A stretch of DNA of 32,927 nt. Source: Deltaproteobacteria bacterium (GTDB lineage: Bacteria > Bdellovibrionota > UBA1018). Positions 1 through 7,655 of this stretch are shown piece by piece; position 1 is the stretch's first letter; each line of letters starts with the position of its first letter. Where the stretch lies: positions 1 through 32,927 of the forward strand of contig JABDFB010000013.1 of assembly GCA_013286765.1 (NCBI GenBank), read 5' to 3'. A program made the translations under genes and the position numbers. The notes beneath the pieces were generated by a model. It saw only the letters and a program-made list of their open reading frames with translations. It was not told the DNA's origin and did no database searches.

Positions 1-906
1 TTCGAAAATCTGAAATCCCAGCGTTCTCCGCTTGCGGCAATATGGCTCGCCCAGCTCACGTCCCACCATGTCTGCAATGATTCGATGTTCGGTAGCTTCG
101 GAGCGGGGAAAATGACTGACCGTTTTTCCATCCCTCAACACGGTAACTTCGTCGGCGACGTCGAGCACTTCATTCAGTTTATGAGAAATTAAGATGGAGC
201 TAATCCCCTGCCCTTTCAGGCTTCGGAGCGTCCTTAACAGAATTTCCACTTCCCTAAAATTGAGTGCAGACGTTGGTTCGTCCAAAACCAGTATCGAAGG
301 ATTCTGACTGAGTCCCTTGGCAATCTCGACAATTTGCTGTTCGCCAATACCCAGATTTTTTACCTTCTCCTGTGGATCAATATGACTGAGTCCAAACTGT
401 TGGAGCAGCGCTTGCGTCCGTCGACACGCCTCATTCCACTTGATAAAACCAAAGCATGAGGGCTCGTTCCCCATAAAAACATTTTCAGTAATGCTCAGCT
501 CGCCGAAGAGTGAAAGCTCCTGATATACGACCGCAATTCCGCTCGCTTTGCTGTCCCTCATGTTTTTAAATTTTTGAAGCTTCCCAAAAATCCGAATCTC
601 ACCCTGATAAGTCGAGTGCGGATAAAATCCGGCAAGGATCTTCATCAACGTCGATTTGCCAGCACCATTCTCGCCACAAATAGCACGAATTTCCCTAGGC
701 TTGACTTGAAGGCTCACACCACTCAACGCCTTCACACCCGGAAATTCTTTGGAGATGCCCAGCATCTCTAAAGCAAAGGTATCCGAGGTATCCGAGGTAT
801 CCGAGGTATCCGATGACCCGCTAGCTCCCGTAGGGAGCAGCGCCTCCCTAGTGCAAGGAATTTGACCTCTGATAGGCACCGCGTTATTTTCCGATTCATG
901 AAACAT
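1..906 (-). CDS. xylG: Sugar ABC transporter ATP-binding protein, XylG/RbsA-like (partial)
   Basis: Cytoplasmic ATPase that would power uptake of the sugar delivered by the adjacent XylF. The visible 302 residues are the N-terminal portion; the protein runs off the left edge, and the family is about 500 aa with two ATPase domains. The first domain has Walker A GENGAGKST at about residues 78-86, a signature-like LGIGEQQ, Walker B ILVLDEPTSAL and a switch-region ISHKLNEV. The ATG chosen overlaps the end of xylF by 11 nt. An unusual 40-odd residue N-terminal extension precedes the domain start (ALEMLGISKEF); it contains SDT repeats encoded by a 9-bp tandem DNA repeat. No convincing ribosome-binding site precedes this ATG. 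An in-frame ATG at 765 would cut into the domain's first strand, so the true start is uncertain. Specificity for xylose is inferred from XylF. Confidence 0.88.
   Translation of the reverse strand, partial: MFHESENNAVPIRGQIPCTREALLPTGASGSSDTSDTSDTSDTFALEMLGISKEFPGVKALSGVSLQVKPREIRAICGENGAGKSTLMKILAGFYPHSTYQGEIRIFGKLQKFKNMRDSKASGIAVVYQELSLFGELSITENVFMGNEPSCFGFIKWNEACRRTQALLQQFGLSHIDPQEKVKNLGIGEQQIVEIAKGLSQNPSILVLDEPTSALNFREVEILLRTLRSLKGQGISSILISHKLNEVLDVADEVTVLRDGKTVSHFPRSEATEHRIIADMVGRELGEPYCRKRRTLGFQIFE
777..813. repeat. 9-bp tandem repeat, about four copies
   Basis: The unit GTATCCGAG is repeated about four times in a row. In the xylG frame on the minus strand it encodes repeated Ser-Asp-Thr. 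A perfect small hairpin (GCTCCC, loop GTA, GGGAGC) lies just beside it, at about 825-839. Because the unit is a multiple of three, copy-number change would lengthen or shorten the N-terminal linker without a frameshift. Confidence 0.85.
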
Positions 907-2017
907 TTTTAGAGGTATCTTTGATGTCTTTATAGATGTCTTTTGGAGAATGATATTGATCTTCGACAATCGTTTTATCGATGTTCTGCTTATCTACCAC
1001 AATCGGCGTCAGCAGAATGGACGGCACCTGGCCTTTTCCATTGTCGACCATCTTATTAATATTCTGCGGTCGCTCTCCCTTCGCAAGGGCAATCGCAGCG
1101 TCCAGGGCTTTAGCGGTCAGATTCTTGATCGGCTTATAAATCGTCATCGACTGCGTACCCGCCGCAATTCTCTGAACTGCGGCCAACTCAGCATCCTGTC
1201 CGGTAACAGCGACCTTTCCGTCCAAGTTCTGCTGCTTCAACGCAGAAATCGCACCGCCCGCAGTTCCATCATTTGCAGCCAGCACCGCGTGGACGTGATT
1301 ATTAGCTTTGATAAGCGCATTTTCAACATGCTTCAGTGCTTCTATCGGCTGCCACTCTCGCGTCCACTGCTCTGTCACTATTTTAACATCGCCGCGATCG
1401 ATTGCCGGCTTTAACACTTCCATCTGGCCCGCTCTCAAAATTTTTGCATTGTTATCTGTTGGCGCTCCTTCGATCAGGACGTAATTTCCCTTCGGAACTT
1501 TGTTAAGTAAGTACTTGGCCTGCATCCGCCCTACTTCGTAGTTGTCGAACGACACATACAAATCAACTTTTGCATTTTGAATCAACCGATCATAAGAAAT
1601 CACCGGCTTGCCATACTTATGCGCCAACTCGACAATCGAAGCCGCCGTCACACCATTGTGTGGCGCAACCACTAAGACGTCGACTCCCTGAGTCAGTAAA
1701 TTCTCCGCCTGGCTGTACTGAAGAGCATCGTTTCCGTTGGCTACCTGGATCTTCGCTTCTACTCCCAGCTCTTTGGCGTGCTTTAGAAACAGTTCGCGAA
1801 CGCGTGTCCATCGTTCTTCCTTCAACGTGTCCATCGAGAAACCCACCACGATCTTCTTTTCTGTGGGTGCCTTAGAATTGGAAGGCGAACTGGCGAAACT
1901 TTGCCTTATCAGAAACGGAGCGACCGGAGAAAGCGGCGGCTCATGCGGCGAAAGATGCGGCAACAAAGATGTGAAAACAAACGCTAACCCTAGACCTACT
2001 AAGTTTTTGAATCGCAC
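896..2017 (-). CDS. xylF: D-xylose-binding periplasmic protein
   Basis: Periplasmic solute-binding protein that captures sugar for an ABC importer. The mature part follows E. coli XylF closely as I recall it: a start like VVGFSMDTLKEERW, then VANGNDALQYSQ, GVDVLVVAPHNG, SYDRLI, YVSFDNYEVG, APTDNNAK, RAGQMEVLKP, AANDGTAGGA, TGQDAELA and IAAGTQSMTIYKPI. These are the hinge and ligand-contact regions of the type I periplasmic-binding fold. Residues 1 to about 42 hold a basic start, a hydrophobic stretch and a Ser/Ala region, consistent with Sec export. At 373 aa it is longer than E. coli XylF (330) because of a Pro-rich N-terminus and a longer tail. The start is GTG, with an in-frame stop just upstream. 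xylG overlaps its 3' end. The permease gene (xylH) is not in view and is expected beyond the left edge. Confidence 0.93.
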   Translation of the reverse strand: MRFKNLVGLGLAFVFTSLLPHLSPHEPPLSPVAPFLIRQSFASSPSNSKAPTEKKIVVGFSMDTLKEERWTRVRELFLKHAKELGVEAKIQVANGNDALQYSQAENLLTQGVDVLVVAPHNGVTAASIVELAHKYGKPVISYDRLIQNAKVDLYVSFDNYEVGRMQAKYLLNKVPKGNYVLIEGAPTDNNAKILRAGQMEVLKPAIDRGDVKIVTEQWTREWQPIEALKHVENALIKANNHVHAVLAANDGTAGGAISALKQQNLDGKVAVTGQDAELAAVQRIAAGTQSMTIYKPIKNLTAKALDAAIALAKGERPQNINKMVDNGKGQVPSILLTPIVVDKQNIDKTIVEDQYHSPKDIYKDIKDTSKNVS

Positions 2018-2023
2018 CTTTTA

Positions 2024-2053
2024 GTCTTAGTATTCTCTGGGGGATGCTGTCAA
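2024..2053 (-). promoter_or_regulatory. Putative promoter of xylF-xylG
   Basis: On the minus strand a perfect -35 TTGACA (2048-2053) is followed 18 nt later by a weak -10 TAAGAC (2024-2029). A transcript would begin at or very near the GTG of xylF, leaving almost no leader. The -10 is poor, so this rests mainly on the -35. Confidence 0.4.
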
Positions 2054-2072
2054 CTTTTCAAATCAACACAGA

Positions 2073-3749
2073 TTAACGCAACGGCCGGGCGAGTGAGGAT
2101 ACGGCTAGGGCCTTTCCACCTCTCCCACCCATGACAAAGTCGGCTACTAAGTCAGACAGAGCGGCAACATGATTCAAGAATGGAAGAACCTCTCTTCTGC
2201 AGCGATCATAAACGAAAGGGCGATATTTCTCCAGCCTCAACGCTATGGCTGCATTACGACCTGTCACAGAATCAGCGGGCATCTTTCCTTCCCTATCGGA
2301 ACTCCATAGTGAGAGTGACATAGCATCCAGGAGACGCGTATTCCCCAACATTTCGGGATAATCATTAGTAACCGCGGTAGCAACGAATGGCCCTAAACTC
2401 CCACTTAAAAAGCCGAATTCAATTAATAGATTGACCATTGGAACTCTTCCCATTTCGACAGCAGCGCTTATCAACGGCCTACCAGCTTCTTCAGTCATTC
2501 TAATCTGTTCTAGGGCTATTTGAACATCAGCCCGCGCATTTAAAAGGAGTCGTGCAGCCCCCGTCTGACCTCTTCTAAGAGCCAAAAATAGTGGTCCATT
2601 CCCGTCCGAAGATTCCTGATTAACATCTGCCTTCGATTCAATTAAAAACTTTACCATAGGCTCTCGCTCAGTCTTGTCCCTGTAACGAGGTTCATTCAAC
2701 TCATCCAAAACAATCTCCAGCGGCGTACATATATGTTTCCTTTCGTAGTGCGGGATCAATGGGTCCCTATGAGGGGGAGGTAACAGAATACGCCCAATAT
2801 TAACATCGATAGGATGCTGGCGGAATATTGCCTGTGCTGCTTGAACATCAGAATGGATGAGTGCAGACTGAAATTCATCTATATGCTTGCACTCTCGATC
2901 AGTGCACGGCTGGACGGGCGGATCCTTCCTGATCCAATTTGAAAACCACTGAGGGGTACGTCTTCTAACGCATCTGCCGAATAGGCCAAGACCGCCACTA
3001 AGAGCATTCGAAAAATATTGGCCTCCTTCTCTCCTATCTCGTTCGCTAGCTAACACCGCTATGGAGGATTGGCCCCTTGGGCCGGTAGGAGAGGGATTTG
3101 CACCCGCTGCCAAAAGAAATTTCACAGCGCCAAGACTGCCTGTTTCTACAGCGCAATAGAGAGGCGTGCTTACAATTATTTGCCCATCAGAACAAAAGTA
3201 TGTTTCTAGATGCGCATTGGCATTTAAAAGAATGGATACTACGTCGGAACTTCCGTAGGCAGCCGCCTCATGAAGCGGAGTAGAATCAAACGAAACTTTA
3301 TCCACATTGGCTCTTCCATCTATGAGAAGCTGCACTACTTTCGCATTATCGGGTCGCTTAGCGGCCACATTTAAAATATTCACTATAGGTTTTGTTCCAA
3401 AGTCGAGTAATTCTCGAGTAAGTTCGTCATCAGCATTCTTTACGGCATCCGATAGAAGTTCGCGAGCATCGTCAGGAGTCAATTCTAATTTTGGTTTTAC
3501 TGCTTCAACCGTAATTTCGATCCCTTGCTGCTCTTGCTGCTCGCGAGAATTTCGACCCTGTCGATTCTTGCGGCAGTTTAGGCAATCCTTAGCTCGGTTC
3601 AAATATTTCTTGGAGACAACCAACGCACGTTTAACTTTATATGGAATGGGGGGAAATATATCGGCAGCAAAACCGGCAGAATTCAGTAGTAGCTGCACGA
3701 GCAAGTTAATGAAAATAAGACTAAAGAACAACTTCAAATATCGAAACAT
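2073..3749 (-). CDS. Secreted ankyrin-repeat protein
   Basis: 558 aa, no recognised enzyme domain. Residues 1-29 form a signal peptide (two Lys/Arg, a long hydrophobic core, cleavage about GFA-AD) with no lipobox. A Cys-, Arg- and Gln-rich linker follows (50-76). Ankyrin-like units occupy about 128-222, seen as TPLHEAAAYGSSDVVSILL and TPLYCAVETGSLGAVKFLL, and about 340-450, seen as PLEIVLDEL, PLFLALRRGQTGAARLLL and PLISAAVEMGRVPMVNLL. Between them is a Cys-containing spacer (260-290). Ankyrin repeats bind other proteins; in bacteria, exported ones are often host-directed or periplasmic binding proteins, and which applies here is unknown. The gene lies 55 nt beyond xylF on the same strand but seems to have its own AT-rich upstream region. 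A TATAAG motif about 9 nt before the ATG could be its -10. No Shine-Dalgarno is visible. Confidence 0.85.
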   Translation of the reverse strand: MFRYLKLFFSLIFINLLVQLLLNSAGFAADIFPPIPYKVKRALVVSKKYLNRAKDCLNCRKNRQGRNSREQQEQQGIEITVEAVKPKLELTPDDARELLSDAVKNADDELTRELLDFGTKPIVNILNVAAKRPDNAKVVQLLIDGRANVDKVSFDSTPLHEAAAYGSSDVVSILLNANAHLETYFCSDGQIIVSTPLYCAVETGSLGAVKFLLAAGANPSPTGPRGQSSIAVLASERDRREGGQYFSNALSGGLGLFGRCVRRRTPQWFSNWIRKDPPVQPCTDRECKHIDEFQSALIHSDVQAAQAIFRQHPIDVNIGRILLPPPHRDPLIPHYERKHICTPLEIVLDELNEPRYRDKTEREPMVKFLIESKADVNQESSDGNGPLFLALRRGQTGAARLLLNARADVQIALEQIRMTEEAGRPLISAAVEMGRVPMVNLLIEFGFLSGSLGPFVATAVTNDYPEMLGNTRLLDAMSLSLWSSDREGKMPADSVTGRNAAIALRLEKYRPFVYDRCRREVLPFLNHVAALSDLVADFVMGGRGGKALAVSSLARPLR

Positions 3750-3794
3750 CCAGGGCTTATACCATATGGAATATTCTTCCTATAGTTTGAATTT

Positions 3795-3850
3795 GTAGTG
3801 TATGTTAGTTTAGTTATAAATTAAACTATTATAGTTAATAATAAACTACT
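3795..3850. repeat. AT-rich region with repeated TAGTTTA motifs
   Basis: The 105-bp gap between the ankyrin gene and the regulator fragment is very AT-rich and holds several copies of TAGTTTA or its complement TAAACTA. One perfect 7-bp inverted pair is separated by 9 bp. It could be an operator for the neighbouring winged-helix protein or part of the ankyrin promoter; compositional chance is a real alternative. Confidence 0.45.
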
Positions 3851-3854
3851 AAAC

Positions 3855-4052
3855 TTAAACTGCGATGTCAAATCCGTCCCAATTGTATTCAGGCTGCAGC
3901 GCTTCGCGTTTTTGGTTTTTGGTACGTACTTTCTTAAGTTCCAAAATCCCCAGCTTGGCCAACTCGTCCACGTCTTTCTTTACATTTGTGGCGGATCGAT
4001 CCAGGAGCTTAGCTAATTGGTAAAAGTACCTTAATGCCGCAGGACGCGGCAT
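3855..4052 (-). CDS. Truncated winged-helix regulator (HVO_A0114/MarR-like fragment)
   Basis: 65 aa that read as the C-terminal half of a small winged-helix DNA-binding protein. The recognition helix region is LAKLLDRSATNVKKDVDELAKLGILELKK, in two parts, followed by a basic wing and a terminal strand ending NWDGFDIAV. Predicted regulators of this type (COG4190-like) are usually 100-130 aa and often pair with a TumE-type toxin. No toxin gene is seen here. The usual N-terminal half is missing. The reading frame stays open upstream through one arm of a large inverted repeat, then meets a stop next to a terminator hairpin, with no better start. The only ATG sits inside a perfect 8-bp hairpin. I think this is a decayed gene whose 5' part was replaced by the hairpin element, but expression as a short protein cannot be excluded. 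Confidence 0.5.
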   Translation of the reverse strand: MPRPAALRYFYQLAKLLDRSATNVKKDVDELAKLGILELKKVRTKNQKREALQPEYNWDGFDIAV

Positions 4053-4053
4053 T
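4033..4053. repeat. Perfect 8-bp stem hairpin over the regulator start codon
   Basis: AATGCCGC and GCGGCATT flank a 5-nt loop, AGGAC. The ATG of the truncated regulator lies in one arm. It adjoins the larger inverted repeat and may belong to the same element. Confidence 0.8.
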
Positions 4054-4076
4054 CGCCCGTAAACGGTGCTTGAGCT

Positions 4077-4194
4077 CAGTGCGTTACTAAGATCAGCTAG
4101 GTGGACAGGCTAAAAAAAGCCGCACACGAAGTGCGGCTTTGCCTCATGGATGAGAACCCGCCTGTCCCACCTAGCTGATCTTAGTAACGCACTG
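4077..4194. repeat. 34-bp inverted repeat flanking a hairpin (inverted duplication or MITE-like element)
   Basis: The arms at 4077-4110 and 4160-4194 are reverse complements over 34 bp, with a single extra C in the right arm. A short further match (CTCAAG) lies outside after a small gap. The 49-bp centre holds a strong 10-bp terminator-type hairpin. No transposase is present and no target-site duplication is obvious. The left arm is read in frame into the truncated regulator, so this may be an inverted duplication of that gene's 5' region rather than an insertion. Confidence 0.85.
4112..4140 (-). terminator. Rho-independent terminator hairpin at the centre of the inverted repeat
   Basis: A perfect 10-bp stem (AAAGCCGCAC and GTGCGGCTTT) has a 5-nt loop. 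Read on the minus strand the stem is followed by a run of seven T; on the plus strand only three T follow. It would stop minus-strand transcription before the truncated regulator, which is an odd place for a terminator unless it arrived with the repeat. Confidence 0.75.
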
Positions 4195-4249
4195 CCTGCT
4201 CAAGATGACGTACAGTGTACCGATGAGACATATAGAGGTCTCCTACTAC

Positions 4250-6142
4250 ATGAGTGAGGTTCTCCAACGTTTTGGACGCTATTTTCTGCTCGATCGCCTT
4301 GCGCAAGGCGGTATGGCGGAGATTTACCGTGCCCGGCTAGCAGCGGCGGACGGTGCGGGGCGTATTATTGTCATCAAAAGAATTCAAGCCGGCTACGGCG
4401 AAAATAAAGAATTCCTCCAGATGTTCAAATCAGAAATCAAAGTCACAATGATGTTCAATCATCCCAATATTGTGCAGTTGTTTGACTTCGGCGAGGAACA
4501 GCAGCAGCCCTACATTGCGATGGAGTTTGTCGACGGAAAAAATGCACGTCAGTTTCTGAATCAGTACGCTGAGGTGAAACAGTTTTTCCCAGTTGAATTA
4601 GCGGTTTATATTGCAGCACAGACAGCGGCGGGACTGCACTACGCACATAGTTTCAGAGACAAGATATCGGGCGAAGCGCTGAATATCGTTCACCGGGACA
4701 TTAGTCCGCAGAATATATTAGTTTCGTACGAAGGCAACGTGAAGGTAATTGATTTCGGTATTGCGAAGGCAACTACCAATGTCGAATCAACGCGCGCCGG
4801 GATTATTAAGGGCAAGCCGAGCTATCTCTCACCAGAGCAAATCAGCGGTGATCCGCTCGACGGCCGGAGCGACATTTTTGCTTTGGGCGCAGTCCTTTGG
4901 GAACTTCTGACTGGAAAAAAACTCTTTGCGGGCGAGAGTGATCTAGCAATTCTCAAACTCATTGAAAGTAGCCAGACCTATGTTAAGGCACCTTCCACCA
5001 TTAATCCAAAGGTTCCAAAGGAACTCGATATCATTGTCTTTAAAGCCTTGGCGAAGAAGAAGGAACAGAGATACCAAACCGCTGACGAGCTCTATCGAGC
5101 GCTCCATCGCTTTCTTTATAGTTTTACGCCAGAATTCAACCCGTCTGATCTAGGTCTGACTGGGAAGAGTTTGTTCAAAAAAGAAATTATAGACGACCGA
5201 AAGAGAATCCAAGCTCTCAACGAAAAAGCAGAACGACTACTCCGAACAGAACTTCCAAAAAAACGGGATGAATCAGAAGATGAAACAGCGAGTTTAGTAT
5301 CAACTCATCGCAATCGGGATATTAGCCATCGGATTGAGGTGGAACTTTCGTCTGAAGAGCAAAAGTCGAAACTAGAAATTGAACCAAATAAAGCACCTCC
5401 GTCCCCACCTCAAGCAACTGGCACCGGCACCAAAGCTCCTCACGCGTCTCCTGGTCATGCCCGGCAGACTAGCAGTTCCATTCGACAAACGGCCCCGAGC
5501 CCCACGGTATCCTCCAATCAAAATATAACTCGAATGGTGCTGATCGGACTCGCGGCTTTGGGAGTTTTTATTTACATTGCTCCGAGCCTCGGAATTAAAT
5601 TGCCCGGATCCTCTTTGAATACAACTGGCAAGAGTAAACTCTTTAATTCGAGTGTGCGTTCGATTACGGCTAACGATAAATCCATCAAACTCAATTTGAA
5701 CGTCTTCCCAAAATGCGCCAACGGAAAGATCAAGCTGAATGACGACAATGTTGATCCGGAAAATCCGAGTATTCCTGTACTCTTGGATGCACCCCTGGAA
5801 CTCTCAGTGGAGTGTGATGGATACAAGTCCATTTATATGGATTTTGTCGTAAACTCTAAAGATAAAGGTGGTTTGAAAGAGACCAGTGTAGATGTGGCTC
5901 TCGAACCTTTACACTTTGGATATTTATCCATTCATACCACTCCAAGCGCTGAAGCCACCATTAACCTTGGCAGCAGTATTTGGAAACGAAGAACTCCCGT
6001 CGAGAACGAGAAGATCCCTGCCGGAACGTATACCCTCTCTCTTTCAAACGATATTTTAGGTATGGGAAAATCCAAGACGATTACAATCGAAGAAAATAAG
6101 TCTATCAATATTGACGAGAGGCTAGAAATCAATCAACCCTAG
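4250..6142 (+). CDS. Membrane-anchored Ser/Thr protein kinase with PEGA-like C-terminus
   Basis: Hanks-type kinase, 630 aa from the chosen start. In order it has a Gly loop variant (LAQGGMAEIYRAR), ATP-anchoring Lys43 (IIVIK), catalytic loop HRDISPQN (His148, Asp150, Asn155), DFG at 168-170, the SPEQ activation-segment motif near 194, and DGRSDIFALG. A charged Pro/Ser-rich linker (about 330-425) leads to one transmembrane helix (429-447). The extracytoplasmic part ends in a PEGA-like beta domain (FGYLSIHTTPSAEATINLG, then TPVENEKIPAGTYTL). The kinase is cytoplasmic and the tail probably senses or binds envelope structures; the substrate is unknown. I prefer the ATG at 4250, which has AGAGGT about 10 nt upstream and gives the family-like start MSEVLQRFGRY. 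ATGs at 4205 and 4223 are possible but lack a ribosome-binding site. The gene converges on mpl with only 14 nt between the stops. Confidence 0.92.
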   Translation: MSEVLQRFGRYFLLDRLAQGGMAEIYRARLAAADGAGRIIVIKRIQAGYGENKEFLQMFKSEIKVTMMFNHPNIVQLFDFGEEQQQPYIAMEFVDGKNARQFLNQYAEVKQFFPVELAVYIAAQTAAGLHYAHSFRDKISGEALNIVHRDISPQNILVSYEGNVKVIDFGIAKATTNVESTRAGIIKGKPSYLSPEQISGDPLDGRSDIFALGAVLWELLTGKKLFAGESDLAILKLIESSQTYVKAPSTINPKVPKELDIIVFKALAKKKEQRYQTADELYRALHRFLYSFTPEFNPSDLGLTGKSLFKKEIIDDRKRIQALNEKAERLLRTELPKKRDESEDETASLVSTHRNRDISHRIEVELSSEEQKSKLEIEPNKAPPSPPQATGTGTKAPHASPGHARQTSSSIRQTAPSPTVSSNQNITRMVLIGLAALGVFIYIAPSLGIKLPGSSLNTTGKSKLFNSSVRSITANDKSIKLNLNVFPKCANGKIKLNDDNVDPENPSIPVLLDAPLELSVECDGYKSIYMDFVVNSKDKGGLKETSVDVALEPLHFGYLSIHTTPSAEATINLGSSIWKRRTPVENEKIPAGTYTLSLSNDILGMGKSKTITIEENKSINIDERLEINQP

Positions 6143-6156
6143 ACGCGAAATGTCTT

Positions 6157-7614
6157 TTACCGTGTCCCAAGCGCTTTCAAAAGTTTCGGGATAAATCCGC
6201 CAAAGCCTCCATTTGAAAGCACAGCGATTAAATCACCCGATTTTGAAACTTTCGCGACATCCTGTACTCCATCATCAACCGTTTCCATCAGTGCGGCCGG
6301 GGTTCCTTGGTGAGTCAGATCACTAACTAACATCTCACTTGAAAACTGATCGTCCTCCGCAATTCGACTTTGATCATAGGGAGCGGAAATAAAAACAAGA
6401 TCTGATTCACGAAAAGCCATTGCATAGTCATTTTGAAAGACTTTTCGTCGTGACGTTGCACTCCTCGGCTCAAATACAGAAATCAAACGCCTATCCGGAT
6501 AACGAGCACGAAGGGCTTTGAGAGTTTCACGAACGGCGGTCGGATGATGCGCAAAATCATCGATAACCAAAACGCCGCCGATTTCCCCACGAATTTCTTG
6601 TCGACGTTTGACACCCCGAAACTTTCGAAATGCTTCTCGCACTTTTTCCTGCTCCAGGCCCAATTCACGACACTCAATCCAGACGGACAAGGCATTCAGT
6701 ACATTGTGATTCCCGGGAAGCTGAATAGCCAACTCATCCACAACTCGATGGCCATCCAGAACTTCAAATCGAGTCATTCCTTTTTCATTTCTGACTTTTT
6801 CTGGAACAAACCGCGCCTCTTTTGTTGCGGCACTAGCATAAGTAAGAGTCGAGACTTTTGATTTTAGAACCAAATCGCGAACCAACGGAAAATCTAAACA
6901 CGCGATCAATCTTCCATTTGGACGAATACGAGTGAGCAGACCTGAGAACGCTTTTACAACCGATTCTATATTAGGGTAAATGTCCGCATGATCGTACTCA
7001 ATCGATGTTAAAATCACATCGTCGGGAAGGTAATGATTAAACTTAGGTACTTTGTCCCAAAAAGCGGTGTCGTACTCATCCCCTTCTAGAACGAAATAGT
7101 TTCCAGAGTTGATATTAGCAACATGAAAACTATGCGGCAGATCGTGGCTTACTCCGCCCATAAAATAACTAGGATCTTTTCCACAATAGTCCAATGTATA
7201 CGACAACAAACTGGATGTTGTCGTTTTTCCGTGAGTACCAGCAACTACTAGATTGCGCGTGTCGACTAAGAAAAGTTTTTCCATGGCTTCCGGAAGGGAA
7301 GAGTAGACAAGGCCAGAATCGATGGCCGCACGAGCTTCCGGATTATCTGAACGAATCACGTTTCCAATGACAACCAGATCTGGTCTGTGACCAGCGGAAA
7401 TATGCTCGGCGCGATAACCGTCCATGAGTTTTACCCCCGCCTCTCTCAAAATATCACTCATCGGCGGATAAACATTTTGATCACTTCCTGTGACCTCCAC
7501 ACCCCGTCGCCTTAAGTACGCAGCAAAGGCTCCCATGAGAGTCCCGCAGACTCCAATGATGTGGACACGTTTCAGCGAACGCAATTCCGGAAAAACCATC
7601 TTATAGCTGTGCAT
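6157..7614 (-). CDS. mpl: UDP-N-acetylmuramate:L-alanyl-gamma-D-glutamyl-meso-DAP ligase
   Basis: Cytoplasmic Mur-ligase-family enzyme of peptidoglycan recycling. It joins the salvaged tripeptide L-Ala-D-Glu-mesoDAP to UDP-MurNAc using ATP. The 485 aa match the family length. The nucleotide-sugar Rossmann part begins VHIIGVCGTLMG with GSDQNVYPPM. The ATP loop is AGTHGKTTTSSLL (126-133). Typical Mpl motifs follow: FVLEGDEYDTAFWDK, GNHNVLNALS, DDFAHHPTAVRETL and EPRSATSRR. The start ATG has AGAGAG upstream. It is the last gene of a minus-strand cluster with a serine hydrolase, an FAD oxidoreductase and an L,D-carboxypeptidase-like protein. The gap to the hydrolase is about 40 nt, so co-transcription is likely. 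Mpl implies a diaminopimelate-type wall that is turned over. Confidence 0.96.
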   Translation of the reverse strand: MHSYKMVFPELRSLKRVHIIGVCGTLMGAFAAYLRRRGVEVTGSDQNVYPPMSDILREAGVKLMDGYRAEHISAGHRPDLVVIGNVIRSDNPEARAAIDSGLVYSSLPEAMEKLFLVDTRNLVVAGTHGKTTTSSLLSYTLDYCGKDPSYFMGGVSHDLPHSFHVANINSGNYFVLEGDEYDTAFWDKVPKFNHYLPDDVILTSIEYDHADIYPNIESVVKAFSGLLTRIRPNGRLIACLDFPLVRDLVLKSKVSTLTYASAATKEARFVPEKVRNEKGMTRFEVLDGHRVVDELAIQLPGNHNVLNALSVWIECRELGLEQEKVREAFRKFRGVKRRQEIRGEIGGVLVIDDFAHHPTAVRETLKALRARYPDRRLISVFEPRSATSRRKVFQNDYAMAFRESDLVFISAPYDQSRIAEDDQFSSEMLVSDLTHQGTPAALMETVDDGVQDVAKVSKSGDLIAVLSNGGFGGFIPKLLKALGTR

Positions 7615-7655
7615 ACTTCATTCTCTCTGAAACAATATTAAATCGCAACCCGTTA

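Noticed and set aside
777..813. CRISPR-like repeat
   Set aside because: The 9-bp units abut without spacers and lie inside a coding frame.
950..1414. Open frame antisense to xylF
   Set aside because: It lies wholly within xylF on the other strand, has no family-like sequence, and xylF is a clear match.
4205..4249. Upstream ATG codons of the kinase
   Set aside because: They lack a ribosome-binding site and add residues outside the conserved start; the ATG at 4250 has AGAGGT upstream.
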